Source: Saccharopolyspora shandongensis (GTDB lineage Bacteria; Actinomycetota; Actinomycetes; Mycobacteriales; Pseudonocardiaceae). Taken from it: 46,574 bases of DNA. The position numbers were made by a program, and so were the translations under genes. The stretch is taken from contig NZ_FNOK01000068.1 in NCBI RefSeq assembly GCF_900106995.1, positions 1-46,574 on the forward strand, given 5' to 3'. This document shows positions 8,475 through 16,262 of this stretch, in pieces (within the stretch, counting starts at the first letter, position 1; each line of letters starts with the position of its first letter). Below the pieces are notes generated by a model, which was given only the letters and a program-made list of their open reading frames with translations, was not told the origin of the DNA and searched no databases.

Positions 8475-8650
8475 CATCGGCTACGACGCCCGTCTCGACG
8501 AGGATAGGGATACCGTCGAGTGTCTGATCAACAGCTGAAAGCCTGACGCGGCATCGCCACCCGCTACGACAAGCAACCCGAGAGCTACCGCGTCGGCCCG
8601 CATATCCGGCGCCGCCATGATCTGGATCAAGGACCTCACGCGAACCACTC
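8475..8650 (+). pseudogene. C-terminal scar of an IS5-type transposase
   Basis: One plus-strand frame reads YDARLDEDRDTVECLIN and a second, one frame away, continues RGIATRYDKQPESYRVG. A third part ends AMIWIKDL. Together they spell the end of an IS5-like transposase (consensus RNTVERxINRLKxWRGLATRYDKxxxxY...). The catalytic Glu would be the E of DTVE. At least one frameshift and a stop within LKA-RGI show that it is dead. It differs from the transposase at the left edge of the window. Confidence 0.55.
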
Positions 8651-8676
8651 TTTGATCGCAACCGGATTTACGTCCT

Positions 8677-9939
8677 CTAGCGGACGGTCTTGACCCTCCA
8701 GACCAATACCGCGCCCAGCACGGACATGGCCGCGGAGCAGAGGAACAGCGAGCGGTAGCCCCCCAGACTGCTGAGCACGACCGAGGCGACCGGGGGAACG
8801 AGTACGTACGGCAGGGAGGTCATCAGGTTGGCCAGGGCCATGTCCTTGCCGCGGTCCGCCGAGGCAGGGAGCACCTCGGTGACCAGGGCGGTGTCGACGG
8901 CCAGGTACACGCCGTAGCCCAGGCCCAGGACGACGGCTGCGACCAACGTCATGGTCCACGTGGGCGACAGCGCGAGCAGGACCGCGGCGACGGCCATCGT
9001 GACGCCGCCGAGGAAGACCAGCATGCGCCGCTTGCCCAGCTTGTCGGAGAGCCAGCCGCTGAGAACGACCGTCGAGATCGTGGCCAGGCAGTTGACGCCG
9101 ATCACGATGAGCAGGCCGTCCTCGGTCGACTGGCCGGGGAACAACTGCTCGTAGTGCAGTACGTCGTCCAGGAAGTACGGCAGGTAGAGCGTGCCCATCC
9201 CGTAGCCCAGCCCCATGATGAACCGGGAGCTCATCGCCCAGACGAAGTCGGGGTGCTCGCGCGGGCTGATCCGATAGCCGTCCAGGAAGGTACGCAGCGA
9301 GAACGGCTCGCGGTGCCGGTGGGGAAGCGGTGGATCCTTCATGGTGGTCGCGAACAGCAATATCAGTAGCGGCAACGCGGCCATCAGCATGTACTGCGCG
9401 GAGAAGCCCGTGACCAGCCCGAGCAGCAGCCCGCCCGCGATCATGCCGCCGGCCTGCGGGACCATGGCCCAGCCCAGCACCACACCGCGCTGTCCGGCCG
9501 GGACCTGGTCGGGCACCACCGGGGAGAGTCCGGCACCGATGATCATGAACGCGGCGGACAGCACGAGAGAGCCGATCGCGACCCCGGTGACCGTCGTCTG
9601 GATGCCGATGCAGACCAGCGCCGCCATGCAGACCAGCGAGCCGACGATCAGCCACGGCCGACGGCGGCCGAACCGGCTGGTGGTGCGATCGCTGAGGGCG
9701 CCGGCCAGCGGCGCGAGGACGATTCCCGAGATTGCGCCCATCATGCTGACCCAGGCGTAACTGCCGACTTTTTCCACCGGGTCGATCTGCGCGATCTGCT
9801 CGGGCATCAGGAACGTGGTCGGCGCCTGCAGCGGGATGAACATCCCGACGTTGGCTAGGACGTACAGGGCGACCCAGCAAGGACCGACCTTGCGGACAGG
9901 CTCGGCGAGGGCCTCGGGCCGTTGGGGGGCGAGGCTCAT
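8677..9939 (-). CDS. MFS sugar transporter
   Basis: 420 residues from ATG 9939, whose ATGA overlaps the stop of the alpha-galactosidase gene, so both are translated from one message. Twelve hydrophobic segments are visible. The loop 2-3 motif is present as GALSDRTTSRFGRRRPWL, a form seen in the GPH/sucrose-transporter-like branch (D-R-x-x-S-R-x-G-R-R-R-P-W). The second-half counterpart is GWLSDKLGKRRML. The closeness to a GH36 gene and the RRRPW signature suggest uptake of an alpha-galactoside such as melibiose or raffinose. There is no ABC sugar importer in the regulon, so this carrier would be its main entry route. Confidence 0.9.
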   Translation of the reverse strand: MSLAPQRPEALAEPVRKVGPCWVALYVLANVGMFIPLQAPTTFLMPEQIAQIDPVEKVGSYAWVSMMGAISGIVLAPLAGALSDRTTSRFGRRRPWLIVGSLVCMAALVCIGIQTTVTGVAIGSLVLSAAFMIIGAGLSPVVPDQVPAGQRGVVLGWAMVPQAGGMIAGGLLLGLVTGFSAQYMLMAALPLLILLFATTMKDPPLPHRHREPFSLRTFLDGYRISPREHPDFVWAMSSRFIMGLGYGMGTLYLPYFLDDVLHYEQLFPGQSTEDGLLIVIGVNCLATISTVVLSGWLSDKLGKRRMLVFLGGVTMAVAAVLLALSPTWTMTLVAAVVLGLGYGVYLAVDTALVTEVLPASADRGKDMALANLMTSLPYVLVPPVASVVLSSLGGYRSLFLCSAAMSVLGAVLVWRVKTVR

Positions 9940-11996
9940 CGAGGCACTCTCTTGAGGTGGACGAGCTCGCTCGTCCAGTCGAAGGACAGCAGCGGCGGGA
10001 GACCGTGGCTGAGCAGGACGGCGCCCTCGTGGACGGCGCCGGTGGCCTCATCCTGGTAGCGGGCGTCGGGGTCGAGGCCCTTCAGCCGGGTGCGGGCGAC
10101 CGAGCGGGCCAGCGCGGACGGCTGGAACTGGAAGACGACGACCTCGTCCTCGGTGAGGTACTGCACGGCGTCGTGCCCCAGGCGGTACTGGACGCCACCG
10201 TGCACCACGGGTCGGATCCGCTTGTACTGCTCGACCAGCATCCGGGCCCAGGCCAGATCCTCCTCGCTCCAGTTCCGCAGGTTGCCGCCGATGCCCATCG
10301 CCCCCGCCATCGAGACATGGAAGCGGTACCGGACCGAGGTCGGGCGGGCGGTGAAGCTGTGCGGGCTGTCGGTGACCCAGGCGCCCATGGTCCGGGCGGG
10401 CAGCAGTTGGCAGTGGCCGTGCTGGATGGCGACCCGGTCGGCGGCGTCGGTGTTGTCCGACGTCCAGATCTGGTCGGCGCGGGCCAGCACGCCCAGGTCG
10501 GCCCGGCCGCCGCCGCCCGCGCACGACTCCAGGTACAGGCCGGGACGGGTGGCGCGCAGCCGGTCCATCACCTCGTAGACCCCGCGCGTGTGCTCGATCC
10601 AGACCCGGTCGGGGTCGGCGGCCCCAGGCTGCCCTGCCTCGCTGAAGGGCCGGTTCATGTCCCATTTGAGGAAGACCACGTCCAGCTCGGCGACGGTCCT
10701 GGCCAGCCAATCGACCGCCCATTCCCGGACGTCGCGGCGGGCGAAGTTCAGCACGTGCTGGTTGCGGCGCTGCGTGCGGGCACGGCCGTCCTGGCAGAGG
10801 ATCCAGTCAGGGTGCGCGCGGAAGAGGTCGCTGTCGGGGTTGACCGCCTCGGGCTCGACCCACAGGCCGAAGCCCATGCCCAGCGCGCGGACGTGGTCGG
10901 CAAGCGGGCCCAGGCCTTTCGGGAAGCGGTCGGGGTTGGGCCACCAGTCGCCGAGCCCGGCCATGTCGCTGGTGCGGGCGCCGAACCAGGCGTCGTCCAC
11001 GACGAAGACCTCGACGCCGAGACCCGCGGCCAGTTCGGCCAGTTCGGTCTGCTGCTTCTCGGTGATGTCGAACTCGGTCGCCTCCCACGAGTTGAAGATC
11101 AAAGGGCGTTCGGCAGGACGGGCGGGAAGCACCTGACGTTCGACGTAGGCATGCCAGCGGCGGCTGGTGCCGCCGAAGCCGTCGGGGGCATACAGCCCGG
11201 TGAAAACGGGGGTCTCCAGACGCTCGCCGGCGCGCAGCTTCCAGACCAGCCCCTCGTGTCCGAACCCGCCCGTCCAGGAGGCACGGCCGTAGGGGTCGCG
11301 GCGCAGGGTGATCCGGCGGCTGCCGCTCCAGGCCAGGGCCGCGCTCCAGACCTCACCGTGCTCCTCGGCGGCGTCCTGCGCGTCGAGCATCAGCCAGGGT
11401 CCGGCGTGCTGTCCCGTGATGCCGAGGCGGCTGGTGAACACGGTCTCCCCGACGGGCACCCGGTCTCGCTGGAGTTGGAACTCCCGGCCCCATTCCCCCA
11501 CCACATGGCTGACCCGGTAGTCGTCGCGGGCGGGTAGCGTCCAGGCGGCGGAGTCGAACCGCAGGACGTCCACCGGCTCGCCCGCGGTGAGGACGGCCCA
11601 GCGCTCGATCTGGTCATGGCCGTCCCGGATCCGATAGTTCAGGTCGATACCGAGGGAGCGGACGCGGTCGGTGAAGGAGAGTGTGAGCCGGTCGTCCTCG
11701 ACCTTGTGCGAGATGAACCGCCACTCGAAGCCGCGGACGGCGTCGTCGAACCGGACGGTCAGCGACGGCGCCCCGAAGCGCAGGCCACCCTCGACCACGT
11801 ATTCCTCACCGCCGGGGTCATCGCTGCCGGGGTCCTCGGTGGGCAGGTCGGCCGCGATCACGACGGCTTGCTCCAGGGTCAGCGGCCGGCCCCAGTGCAC
11901 GTGCCGGGGGACGTCGTCGGCGTCCAGCCGGAAGGCGTAGGAGGTGCCGGGAGTGCTCAGAAGCCAGAGGCGGGCTTCGGAGTGGTGAGTGATCAC
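9936..11996 (-). CDS. GH36 alpha-galactosidase
   Basis: 686 residues from GTG 11996, which follows a GGGGGA box at good distance; a further upstream ATG at 12026 lies inside the operator and is unlikely to be used. An N-terminal beta-supersandwich domain precedes the (beta/alpha)8 barrel. The barrel has FNSWEATEFDITE, VFVVDDAWFG, the nucleophile Asp in FLKWDMNRPFSEAG (near residue 445), and the acid/base Asp in QIWTSDNTDAADR (near residue 512), preceded by YLESCAGGGGRADLG. The length matches the bacterial AgaA/RafA-type enzymes. No signal peptide is present, so it acts on imported substrate. It is the first gene of a two-gene operon with the MFS carrier, transcribed from the promoter at 12038-12066 and overlapped by an operator copy. 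Confidence 0.95.
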   Translation of the reverse strand: MITHHSEARLWLLSTPGTSYAFRLDADDVPRHVHWGRPLTLEQAVVIAADLPTEDPGSDDPGGEEYVVEGGLRFGAPSLTVRFDDAVRGFEWRFISHKVEDDRLTLSFTDRVRSLGIDLNYRIRDGHDQIERWAVLTAGEPVDVLRFDSAAWTLPARDDYRVSHVVGEWGREFQLQRDRVPVGETVFTSRLGITGQHAGPWLMLDAQDAAEEHGEVWSAALAWSGSRRITLRRDPYGRASWTGGFGHEGLVWKLRAGERLETPVFTGLYAPDGFGGTSRRWHAYVERQVLPARPAERPLIFNSWEATEFDITEKQQTELAELAAGLGVEVFVVDDAWFGARTSDMAGLGDWWPNPDRFPKGLGPLADHVRALGMGFGLWVEPEAVNPDSDLFRAHPDWILCQDGRARTQRRNQHVLNFARRDVREWAVDWLARTVAELDVVFLKWDMNRPFSEAGQPGAADPDRVWIEHTRGVYEVMDRLRATRPGLYLESCAGGGGRADLGVLARADQIWTSDNTDAADRVAIQHGHCQLLPARTMGAWVTDSPHSFTARPTSVRYRFHVSMAGAMGIGGNLRNWSEEDLAWARMLVEQYKRIRPVVHGGVQYRLGHDAVQYLTEDEVVVFQFQPSALARSVARTRLKGLDPDARYQDEATGAVHEGAVLLSHGLPPLLSFDWTSELVHLKRVPR

Positions 11997-12008
11997 ACAA
12001 ATCCCCCA

Positions 12009-12029
12009 AACGTGAGTTGGGCTCATATT
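12009..12029. promoter_or_regulatory. TetR operator copy in the GH36 leader
   Basis: The 21 bases match the perfect palindrome at 7780-7800 in 16 positions; the better half is GGCTCATATT on the plus strand, the other is AACGTGAGTT. It sits between the inferred -10 box and the start codon of the alpha-galactosidase gene. A further half-site TGCTCATACG follows at 12031-12040 and runs into the -10 box. Confidence 0.7.
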
Positions 12030-12037
12030 TTGCTCAT

Positions 12038-12066
12038 ACGTTAGGCAAACGAGCCCGCAACGCCAA
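12038..12066 (-). promoter_or_regulatory. sigma-70-type promoter of the GH36-MFS operon
   Basis: On the minus strand TTGGCG (12061-12066) and TAACGT (12038-12043) are separated by exactly 17 bases. The same two boxes with the same spacing occur before the M19 gene at 14327-14355, embedded in a nearly identical surrounding. Immediately upstream of the -35 box lies an inverted repeat AGCCCC-TGACG-GGGGCT (12066-12082) that is also conserved at the second promoter. Confidence 0.65.
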
Positions 12067-12150
12067 GCCCCTGACGGGGGCTATCGAATTTCGCGGTGTG
12101 CGGTTCCCGGCGCTCTGCGTGGCTCGGTCGGCGAACACGCCGGGAAGTCA

Positions 12151-12195
12151 GCCGGGGCCGGCCGGATCAGGAGAGCAGATCCGGCCGGCCCCGGC
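12151..12195 (-). terminator. strong hairpin terminator after the M19 gene
   Basis: An 18-bp perfect stem, with left arm 12151-12168 ending CCGGCCGGATC and right arm 12178-12195 beginning GATCCGGCCGG, encloses a 9-base loop. It lies 25 bases past the stop of the amidohydrolase gene and before the GH36 promoter. It therefore isolates the two units. There is no U-run, as is common in actinomycetes. Confidence 0.75.
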
Positions 12196-12219
12196 CCTGG
12201 GCACCGCCTCACGGGTGCG

Positions 12220-14286
12220 TCAGTTGGCGTAGACGCCGACCTCGCGAAGTGAGTAGCCCCACTGGGTGCCGCGCTCCAGCCCCTTGATTCGTACGTAGCG
12301 CGCCTGAGTTCCGGTGAAGCGTGCCGTGTCCAGGCCGCCGTCACCGGCGGCCGTGGACCACACCGTCTTCCAGTTCGTATCGTCTGCCGACAGCTCGACG
12401 CGGTACGACTTCGCGTACGCCGCCTGCCAGTCGAGGGTGACGCGCTTGACCGGCTTATCGGATCCGAGGTCGATCCGCAGCCACTGGTCGTTGTTCCACT
12501 CGCTGGCCCAGCGGGTGCCCGTGTCGCCGTCCACGGCCTTGCCGGGCGCGAAGCTGACGACCGGGTTCCACCACTCCGATGAGGACGCCGAGGCGGCCGC
12601 GCCCGAGGCAAGGTTCTCCCCGGACTTGTGCTTCTCGGTGTTCCCCCAGGTGCGGAGGTAGGACTCGGCGCCCGAGAAGAGGTCGTCCACGACCCCTTGG
12701 CCGCCGACGATCCGGATGTCCTCGATCCAGTCCGGGACCATGCCGTAGTGCGCGGCGCCGTCGGTGTTGAGGTCCCACGTGCGCTCGCCGGTGGTCTGCT
12801 TGTCGATCAGCGAGCCGCCGTCCGTGCTGCGGAAGGGGTACTTCACGGGGTTCGGGGTGTCCCCGCCCCGTGGGCCCGGCCAGCCGCCGACACCGTTCAT
12901 GTCGGTGCCGTAGCCGTAGCCGACCCCGTACTTCTCGCGCAGCGCGTCCGTGCGCTGGGCCTCCGCGCTGAACGCCTCGGAGCCGCTCATGTACTGGCCG
13001 ATGAACCCGCCGAGCTTGTAGAGCCGCTCGGTCCAGCCCGAGTCCATCCAGCTGTGCGAGGAGACGATGCCCGGGTACGACTCGGATTCGAGGATGTCGA
13101 AGGCCTGGCCCGCGGCCTTGACGCCCATGTGGTCGATCTCCAGCATCATGTTGCGTTTCATCATGCCGCGCACTGCGTACGCACCCAGGTCGGTCAGCCC
13201 GCGGGCGTTGCACTGCGCGTCCGAGGCGTAGGAGGGGACGGTCACCCCCTTCGGGAGCTGCTTCTCCGCCTCCGGCGCCGCCGCGTTGCCGATGGGGTTG
13301 TCGTGCTGCGGGCCGCGGCAGGTCTCCGTCTGCCAGAAGGTGCCGGTCGACAGGAACTGGCCGACGTTGATGGCCGTACCGAGGGGGCCGGAGTCGTAGC
13401 GCACTCCGCACAGGGCGTTGTCGAACTTGTGGCACAGGAACATGCTGCGCACACCCAGTTCGTGCAGCTCGTCCAGGCCGCGGTCGATGTCCTCCTCGCT
13501 GCACTGCGCCTTGTCCAGGATCTGCTTGCAACCGAACGGCTCGGAGGTCTCAACCCCCAGGATGACGGCCAGCTTGCCCTGCTCGATGACCTCGCGGGCC
13601 TGCGCGCTGTCGGTGACGATCCGGAACCAGCCCTTGCCCGGGCCGCCGTACATCTTGTCGATGAAGGCCTGCATGTCGTACGACTTCTTCGCCTCGAGAC
13701 GGATGGCGGTCATCGCGTCGCAGCTGCGGTCCTTGAAGAAGTAGACCGAGCAGATCACGCCGTTGGTGACCAGGTCGTTGACCAGCACCCGCTGGCCACC
13801 GCGCCATGCCCGCTCGATTCCGGCGTAGTAGTTCTGCTGGTGGGTCAGTGAGTCGTGGGCGGGCCAGTCCTTGAATGTGGGCCACCCGTTGGGGTCGTGC
13901 CTGCCGTCGCCGCCCTTGGTGATGAAGTCGAAGACGGCGAGCGAGCCGTCGGGGTAGTGCTCGGGGCAGTCCTTGAGCGCGTCAGCGACGCCCTGCTCCG
14001 AGAACGGCATGCCGCAGATAAGCCGGCCGCCGAAGCCCTCGTTGGCCATGATGTGGTCGTGGACGTCGACGAAGCCCCTTACGCGCCCCTGGGCGTCGGT
14101 GCCCTTGAAGGGCTCGCCTGTGACGTTGATCTGAGCGTCGGGCGTGGGCCGCGCGGTCGGGGTCCACCAGCCGGGCTCCGCCGCGGCGCTGGGCATCGGA
14201 CCGAGTACCAGGGTCATCGCGGCGAGAAGCAGTGACACCACCGTGAGGGATCCGAGTCTGCGGCGCGGAGGTTGAATGGTGATCAT
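12220..14286 (-). CDS. secreted M19-like amidohydrolase (dipeptidase-like) with C-terminal discoidin domain
   Basis: 688 residues from ATG 14286, with AAGGAG four bases upstream. Residues 1-35 are a Sec signal peptide ending SAAAEP. The catalytic part resembles renal-dipeptidase-like (peptidase M19/amidohydrolase) proteins: GFVDVHDHIMANEGFGG supplies the first metal His pair near residue 75, VILGVETSEPFG the bridging Glu region, MFLCHKFDN and MLEIDHMG further His ligands, and IVSSHSW another. The last about 130 residues (WWNPVVSFAPGKAVDGDTGT ... YVRIKGLERG) form an F5/8 type C/CBM32 discoidin fold that binds sugars, often galactose. A secreted hydrolase with a galactose-type module under the same operator as an alpha-galactosidase suggests action on a galactosylated or cell-wall substrate. 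The exact reaction is unknown. Confidence 0.8.
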   Translation of the reverse strand: MITIQPPRRRLGSLTVVSLLLAAMTLVLGPMPSAAAEPGWWTPTARPTPDAQINVTGEPFKGTDAQGRVRGFVDVHDHIMANEGFGGRLICGMPFSEQGVADALKDCPEHYPDGSLAVFDFITKGGDGRHDPNGWPTFKDWPAHDSLTHQQNYYAGIERAWRGGQRVLVNDLVTNGVICSVYFFKDRSCDAMTAIRLEAKKSYDMQAFIDKMYGGPGKGWFRIVTDSAQAREVIEQGKLAVILGVETSEPFGCKQILDKAQCSEEDIDRGLDELHELGVRSMFLCHKFDNALCGVRYDSGPLGTAINVGQFLSTGTFWQTETCRGPQHDNPIGNAAAPEAEKQLPKGVTVPSYASDAQCNARGLTDLGAYAVRGMMKRNMMLEIDHMGVKAAGQAFDILESESYPGIVSSHSWMDSGWTERLYKLGGFIGQYMSGSEAFSAEAQRTDALREKYGVGYGYGTDMNGVGGWPGPRGGDTPNPVKYPFRSTDGGSLIDKQTTGERTWDLNTDGAAHYGMVPDWIEDIRIVGGQGVVDDLFSGAESYLRTWGNTEKHKSGENLASGAAASASSSEWWNPVVSFAPGKAVDGDTGTRWASEWNNDQWLRIDLGSDKPVKRVTLDWQAAYAKSYRVELSADDTNWKTVWSTAAGDGGLDTARFTGTQARYVRIKGLERGTQWGYSLREVGVYAN

Positions 14287-14297
14287 CTAGCTCCTTA

Positions 14298-14318
14298 AAT
14301 ATGAGCAGGATTCATGTT
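14298..14318. promoter_or_regulatory. TetR operator copy in the M19 leader
   Basis: Seventeen of 21 positions match the perfect palindrome at 7780-7800: left half AATATGAGCA, right half ATTCATGTT after the central bases. It ends 12 bases upstream of the start codon and partly flanks the AAGGAG box. An additional half-site CGCTCATACG lies at 14320-14329. Confidence 0.7.
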
Positions 14319-14326
14319 CCGCTCAT

Positions 14327-14355
14327 ACGCTAGGGATGCGAGCCCGCAACGCCAA
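14327..14355 (-). promoter_or_regulatory. sigma-70-type promoter of the M19 gene
   Basis: TTGGCG (14350-14355) and TAGCGT (14327-14332) on the minus strand are spaced by 17 bases, as at 12038-12066. The spacer half CGAGCCCGCAACGCCAA is identical at both promoters. The CCCC-TGAC-GGGG inverted repeat just upstream of -35 is shared as well. Confidence 0.65.
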
Positions 14356-14595
14356 CCCCCTGACGGGGCTAAAGCAGGGAAATGGGGAAGAGCACCCCAC
14401 CGGAACGACCGCCGGTGGCATCGCTCGCTCTGACCGAGATGTCTTCCTTGCCGTTGTCGTCGGTGTTCGGGAGCAGCCCGTAGGGTTCCGGCACCCAGGG
14501 GTGCCGGGTATGGCTTTGATGTCACCGCCGCCGATGACCCTGAGTGATTGGCCGCCCGGCACCCCGCGGCGACTCGACCGCTAATTGGGATGCGC

Positions 14596-14820
14596 GACAT
14601 GCGCGCGGCGCTGCTGCTGGCGCTGCTGGTCAACCACGATCAGCGGTTGCTCTACATTCCCGGCCGCACGGTCTATCGCGCCGCGGCCGGCTATCGCGGC
14701 GACGGCAAGACCGACGCCAAGGGCGCCGCGATCATCGCTGACCAAGCCCGCATGCGCCGCGACCTGCAACCGTTGCGGCCAAGTGATGAGATCAGCGTGG
14801 ACCTGAGGATCCTGACAAGT
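14596..14820 (+). pseudogene. IS110-family transposase fragment
   Basis: The frame reads ALLLALLVNHDQRLLYIPGR, then AGYRGDGKTDAKGAAIIADQ, then ARMRRDLQPLRPSDE. These are residues from the N-terminal RuvC-like DEDD domain of IS110 transposases: the KTDAxDAxxIADxAR motif holds catalytic acidic residues, and here one of them reads KG instead of KD. The reading stops resembling the family after DLRILTS. Both the N-terminal DxxK start and the whole C-terminal transposase_20 domain are missing. Confidence 0.75.
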
Positions 14821-15216
14821 TCGCCGGGCAGTGGATTTGGGGTGGTGGCGCAACGAGGTACGCGGCTGGGTCGCGGCCGGGGTGCCGTTCGCAGTGGCCT
14901 TCGTCTTCGTTTGTCGCCGTGTTGGTCTTGGTCGTGCGCATTCGCCGGGGCAATGGATGATCACGTCCCCTGGGGCGGTAGCCCCTCCGGCGTGCTACCT
15001 CGAAGTGCGGGTTACGAGCCTCGTCAATCCCCGGTCGCACGGCGTAGCCAATCGATGTGTCCAAATAAGACATTCGTCTTCTATTGTCGTTGTTTTAGTT
15101 GAGTCACTTGATATTTTGGTATGAGTGGAGCGTCCATGTGGACGTATCGGGGTGGGGATGACCGCCACTGGAAATCCCGGCGCGACCGCCCCGCCCCGCC
15201 CCGGGTCGTGGGCTGT
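14821..15216. other. non-coding stretch right of the IS110 fragment
   Basis: About 400 bases. A plus-strand frame around 14840-14930 reads WWRNEVRGWVAAGVPFAVAFVFV, which could be a membrane segment, but it lacks a start signal and soon degenerates. The right end (15060-15120) is unusually AT-rich for the window (TCTTCTATTGTCGTTGTTTT) and is probably horizontally derived or relaxed sequence. Confidence 0.3.
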
Positions 15217-15642
15217 TCAACGGCCGGACGGCAGACCTCGCCGCAGTATCACGATCGCCAGCACGAACAGGCCAGCTTCGACGACCAGGGACAGTATGCC
15301 CAACGGCTCCGCCCAGTTGCCCATGTCGTCGCTGTAGTCCGGCAGTCCCGTACCTCGGGAGAGCATGTAACCTGCGAACGGTCCGGCTGCGACACCCAGC
15401 GCCAGGATCCAGCCGACCCGTTCCCAACCGGCGATCAACAGCAGCGCCGTCAATACTCCTGCGGCCTCCAAGATGTAATACAGGATGCCCACGTACGCAG
15501 GCTCCTTCGAGCCCGGGAAACCGCCCTGGTCAAGCACGTGGATGACAGCCACCGCGACGCAGAGCACCGCCCCGGCGACCCGGGCCGCAACACCACTCGC
15601 CAGTGCTCGACGCGTCGAACTACTCGCACCGTACCCAGCCAT
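15217..15642 (-). CDS. small four-helix membrane protein of unknown function
   Basis: 141 residues from ATG 15642, chosen because GGAGG stands seven bases upstream; an upstream ATG at 15696 has no such box. Four hydrophobic helices are visible: VAGAVLCVAVAVIHVLDQGG, YVGILYYILEAAGVLTALLL, VGWILALGVAAGPFAGYML, and LGILSLVVEAGLFVLAIVIL. I do not recognise a named family. Similar short proteins with a conserved His in the first helix occur in actinomycetes. It stands alone. Confidence 0.65.
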   Translation of the reverse strand: MAGYGASSSTRRALASGVAARVAGAVLCVAVAVIHVLDQGGFPGSKEPAYVGILYYILEAAGVLTALLLIAGWERVGWILALGVAAGPFAGYMLSRGTGLPDYSDDMGNWAEPLGILSLVVEAGLFVLAIVILRRGLPSGR

Positions 15643-15867
15643 CAACCCGCCTCCAGGCTCGACGCGATCAGCTTCGCCAAACGACCAACCGGTCACTAGG
15701 GAACAAAGTCGCCGCGTTCACGTGCACAGCGCTTCGGGTACCCCGGCGATTGCCCGCATACGCGGCCGACCTATGCACGCCCAGCGGCCTTTGGCCGCCG
15801 CAGCAGGCGTCCGGGCGAGTACCTTCGCCTCGGTGGTGAAGGGCCTGCTGTTCGCCGGGGTGCTGTT

Positions 15868-16197
15868 CTACCTCGCGGTGAGGAACGCGGCGTCGCTGGA
15901 CAGCCTGCCCAGCTTCGCAAGCGACGGCAGAGACAGCCGGTGGATCCCGAACCGCCTGGCGGCCAGCACCCCGAGCACGTGCGACTCCGGCCCGAGGTGG
16001 TAACGCTGGGTGCGCGGGTTCTGCTCGACGAACCCGTTGTGCAGCAGGGCGGTCAGCAGCCGGTGCACGGTCGGTTTGCGCAGTCCGCTGGCCGCGACCA
16101 GCTCGCCGTGTCCCACGCCGCGGTCGGTGCCGCCGCCTTCGCTGCCGAGTAGCCGCTGTGCGACGAGTCGGGCAGCGGTGTACAACGAGGGCGTCAC
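15868..16197 (-). pseudogene. IclR-family regulator, truncated after the DNA-binding domain
   Basis: 109 residues. The winged helix is clear: VAQRLLGSEGGG, GELVAASGLRKPTVHRLLTALLHNGFVEQ, and RTQRYHLGPES. It then continues HRLSLPSLAKLGRLSSDAAFLTAR and stops, where family members go on for about 150 residues of ligand-binding domain. Downstream in another frame a piece reads GGQRPLGVHRSAA, like the RRPLGVGAGS block of IclR proteins. The rest was therefore probably present and lost by frameshift and deletion. It lies divergently next to the FAD monooxygenase and was likely its regulator. Confidence 0.75.
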
Positions 16198-16262
16198 GCG
16201 GACAAGACGTGCCGCCTGGTGCGCCTGCGCAGCTGCCCGCCTGTTTCAGGAGGTGCTGTGCC

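Noticed and set aside
9957..11537. Long plus-strand frame opposite the alpha-galactosidase gene.
   Set aside because: Antisense shadow; the minus-strand gene has full catalytic motifs and a promoter.
12628..13851. 407-codon plus-strand frame opposite the M19 gene.
   Set aside because: Antisense shadow with Val/Leu/Ala-rich, motif-free product.
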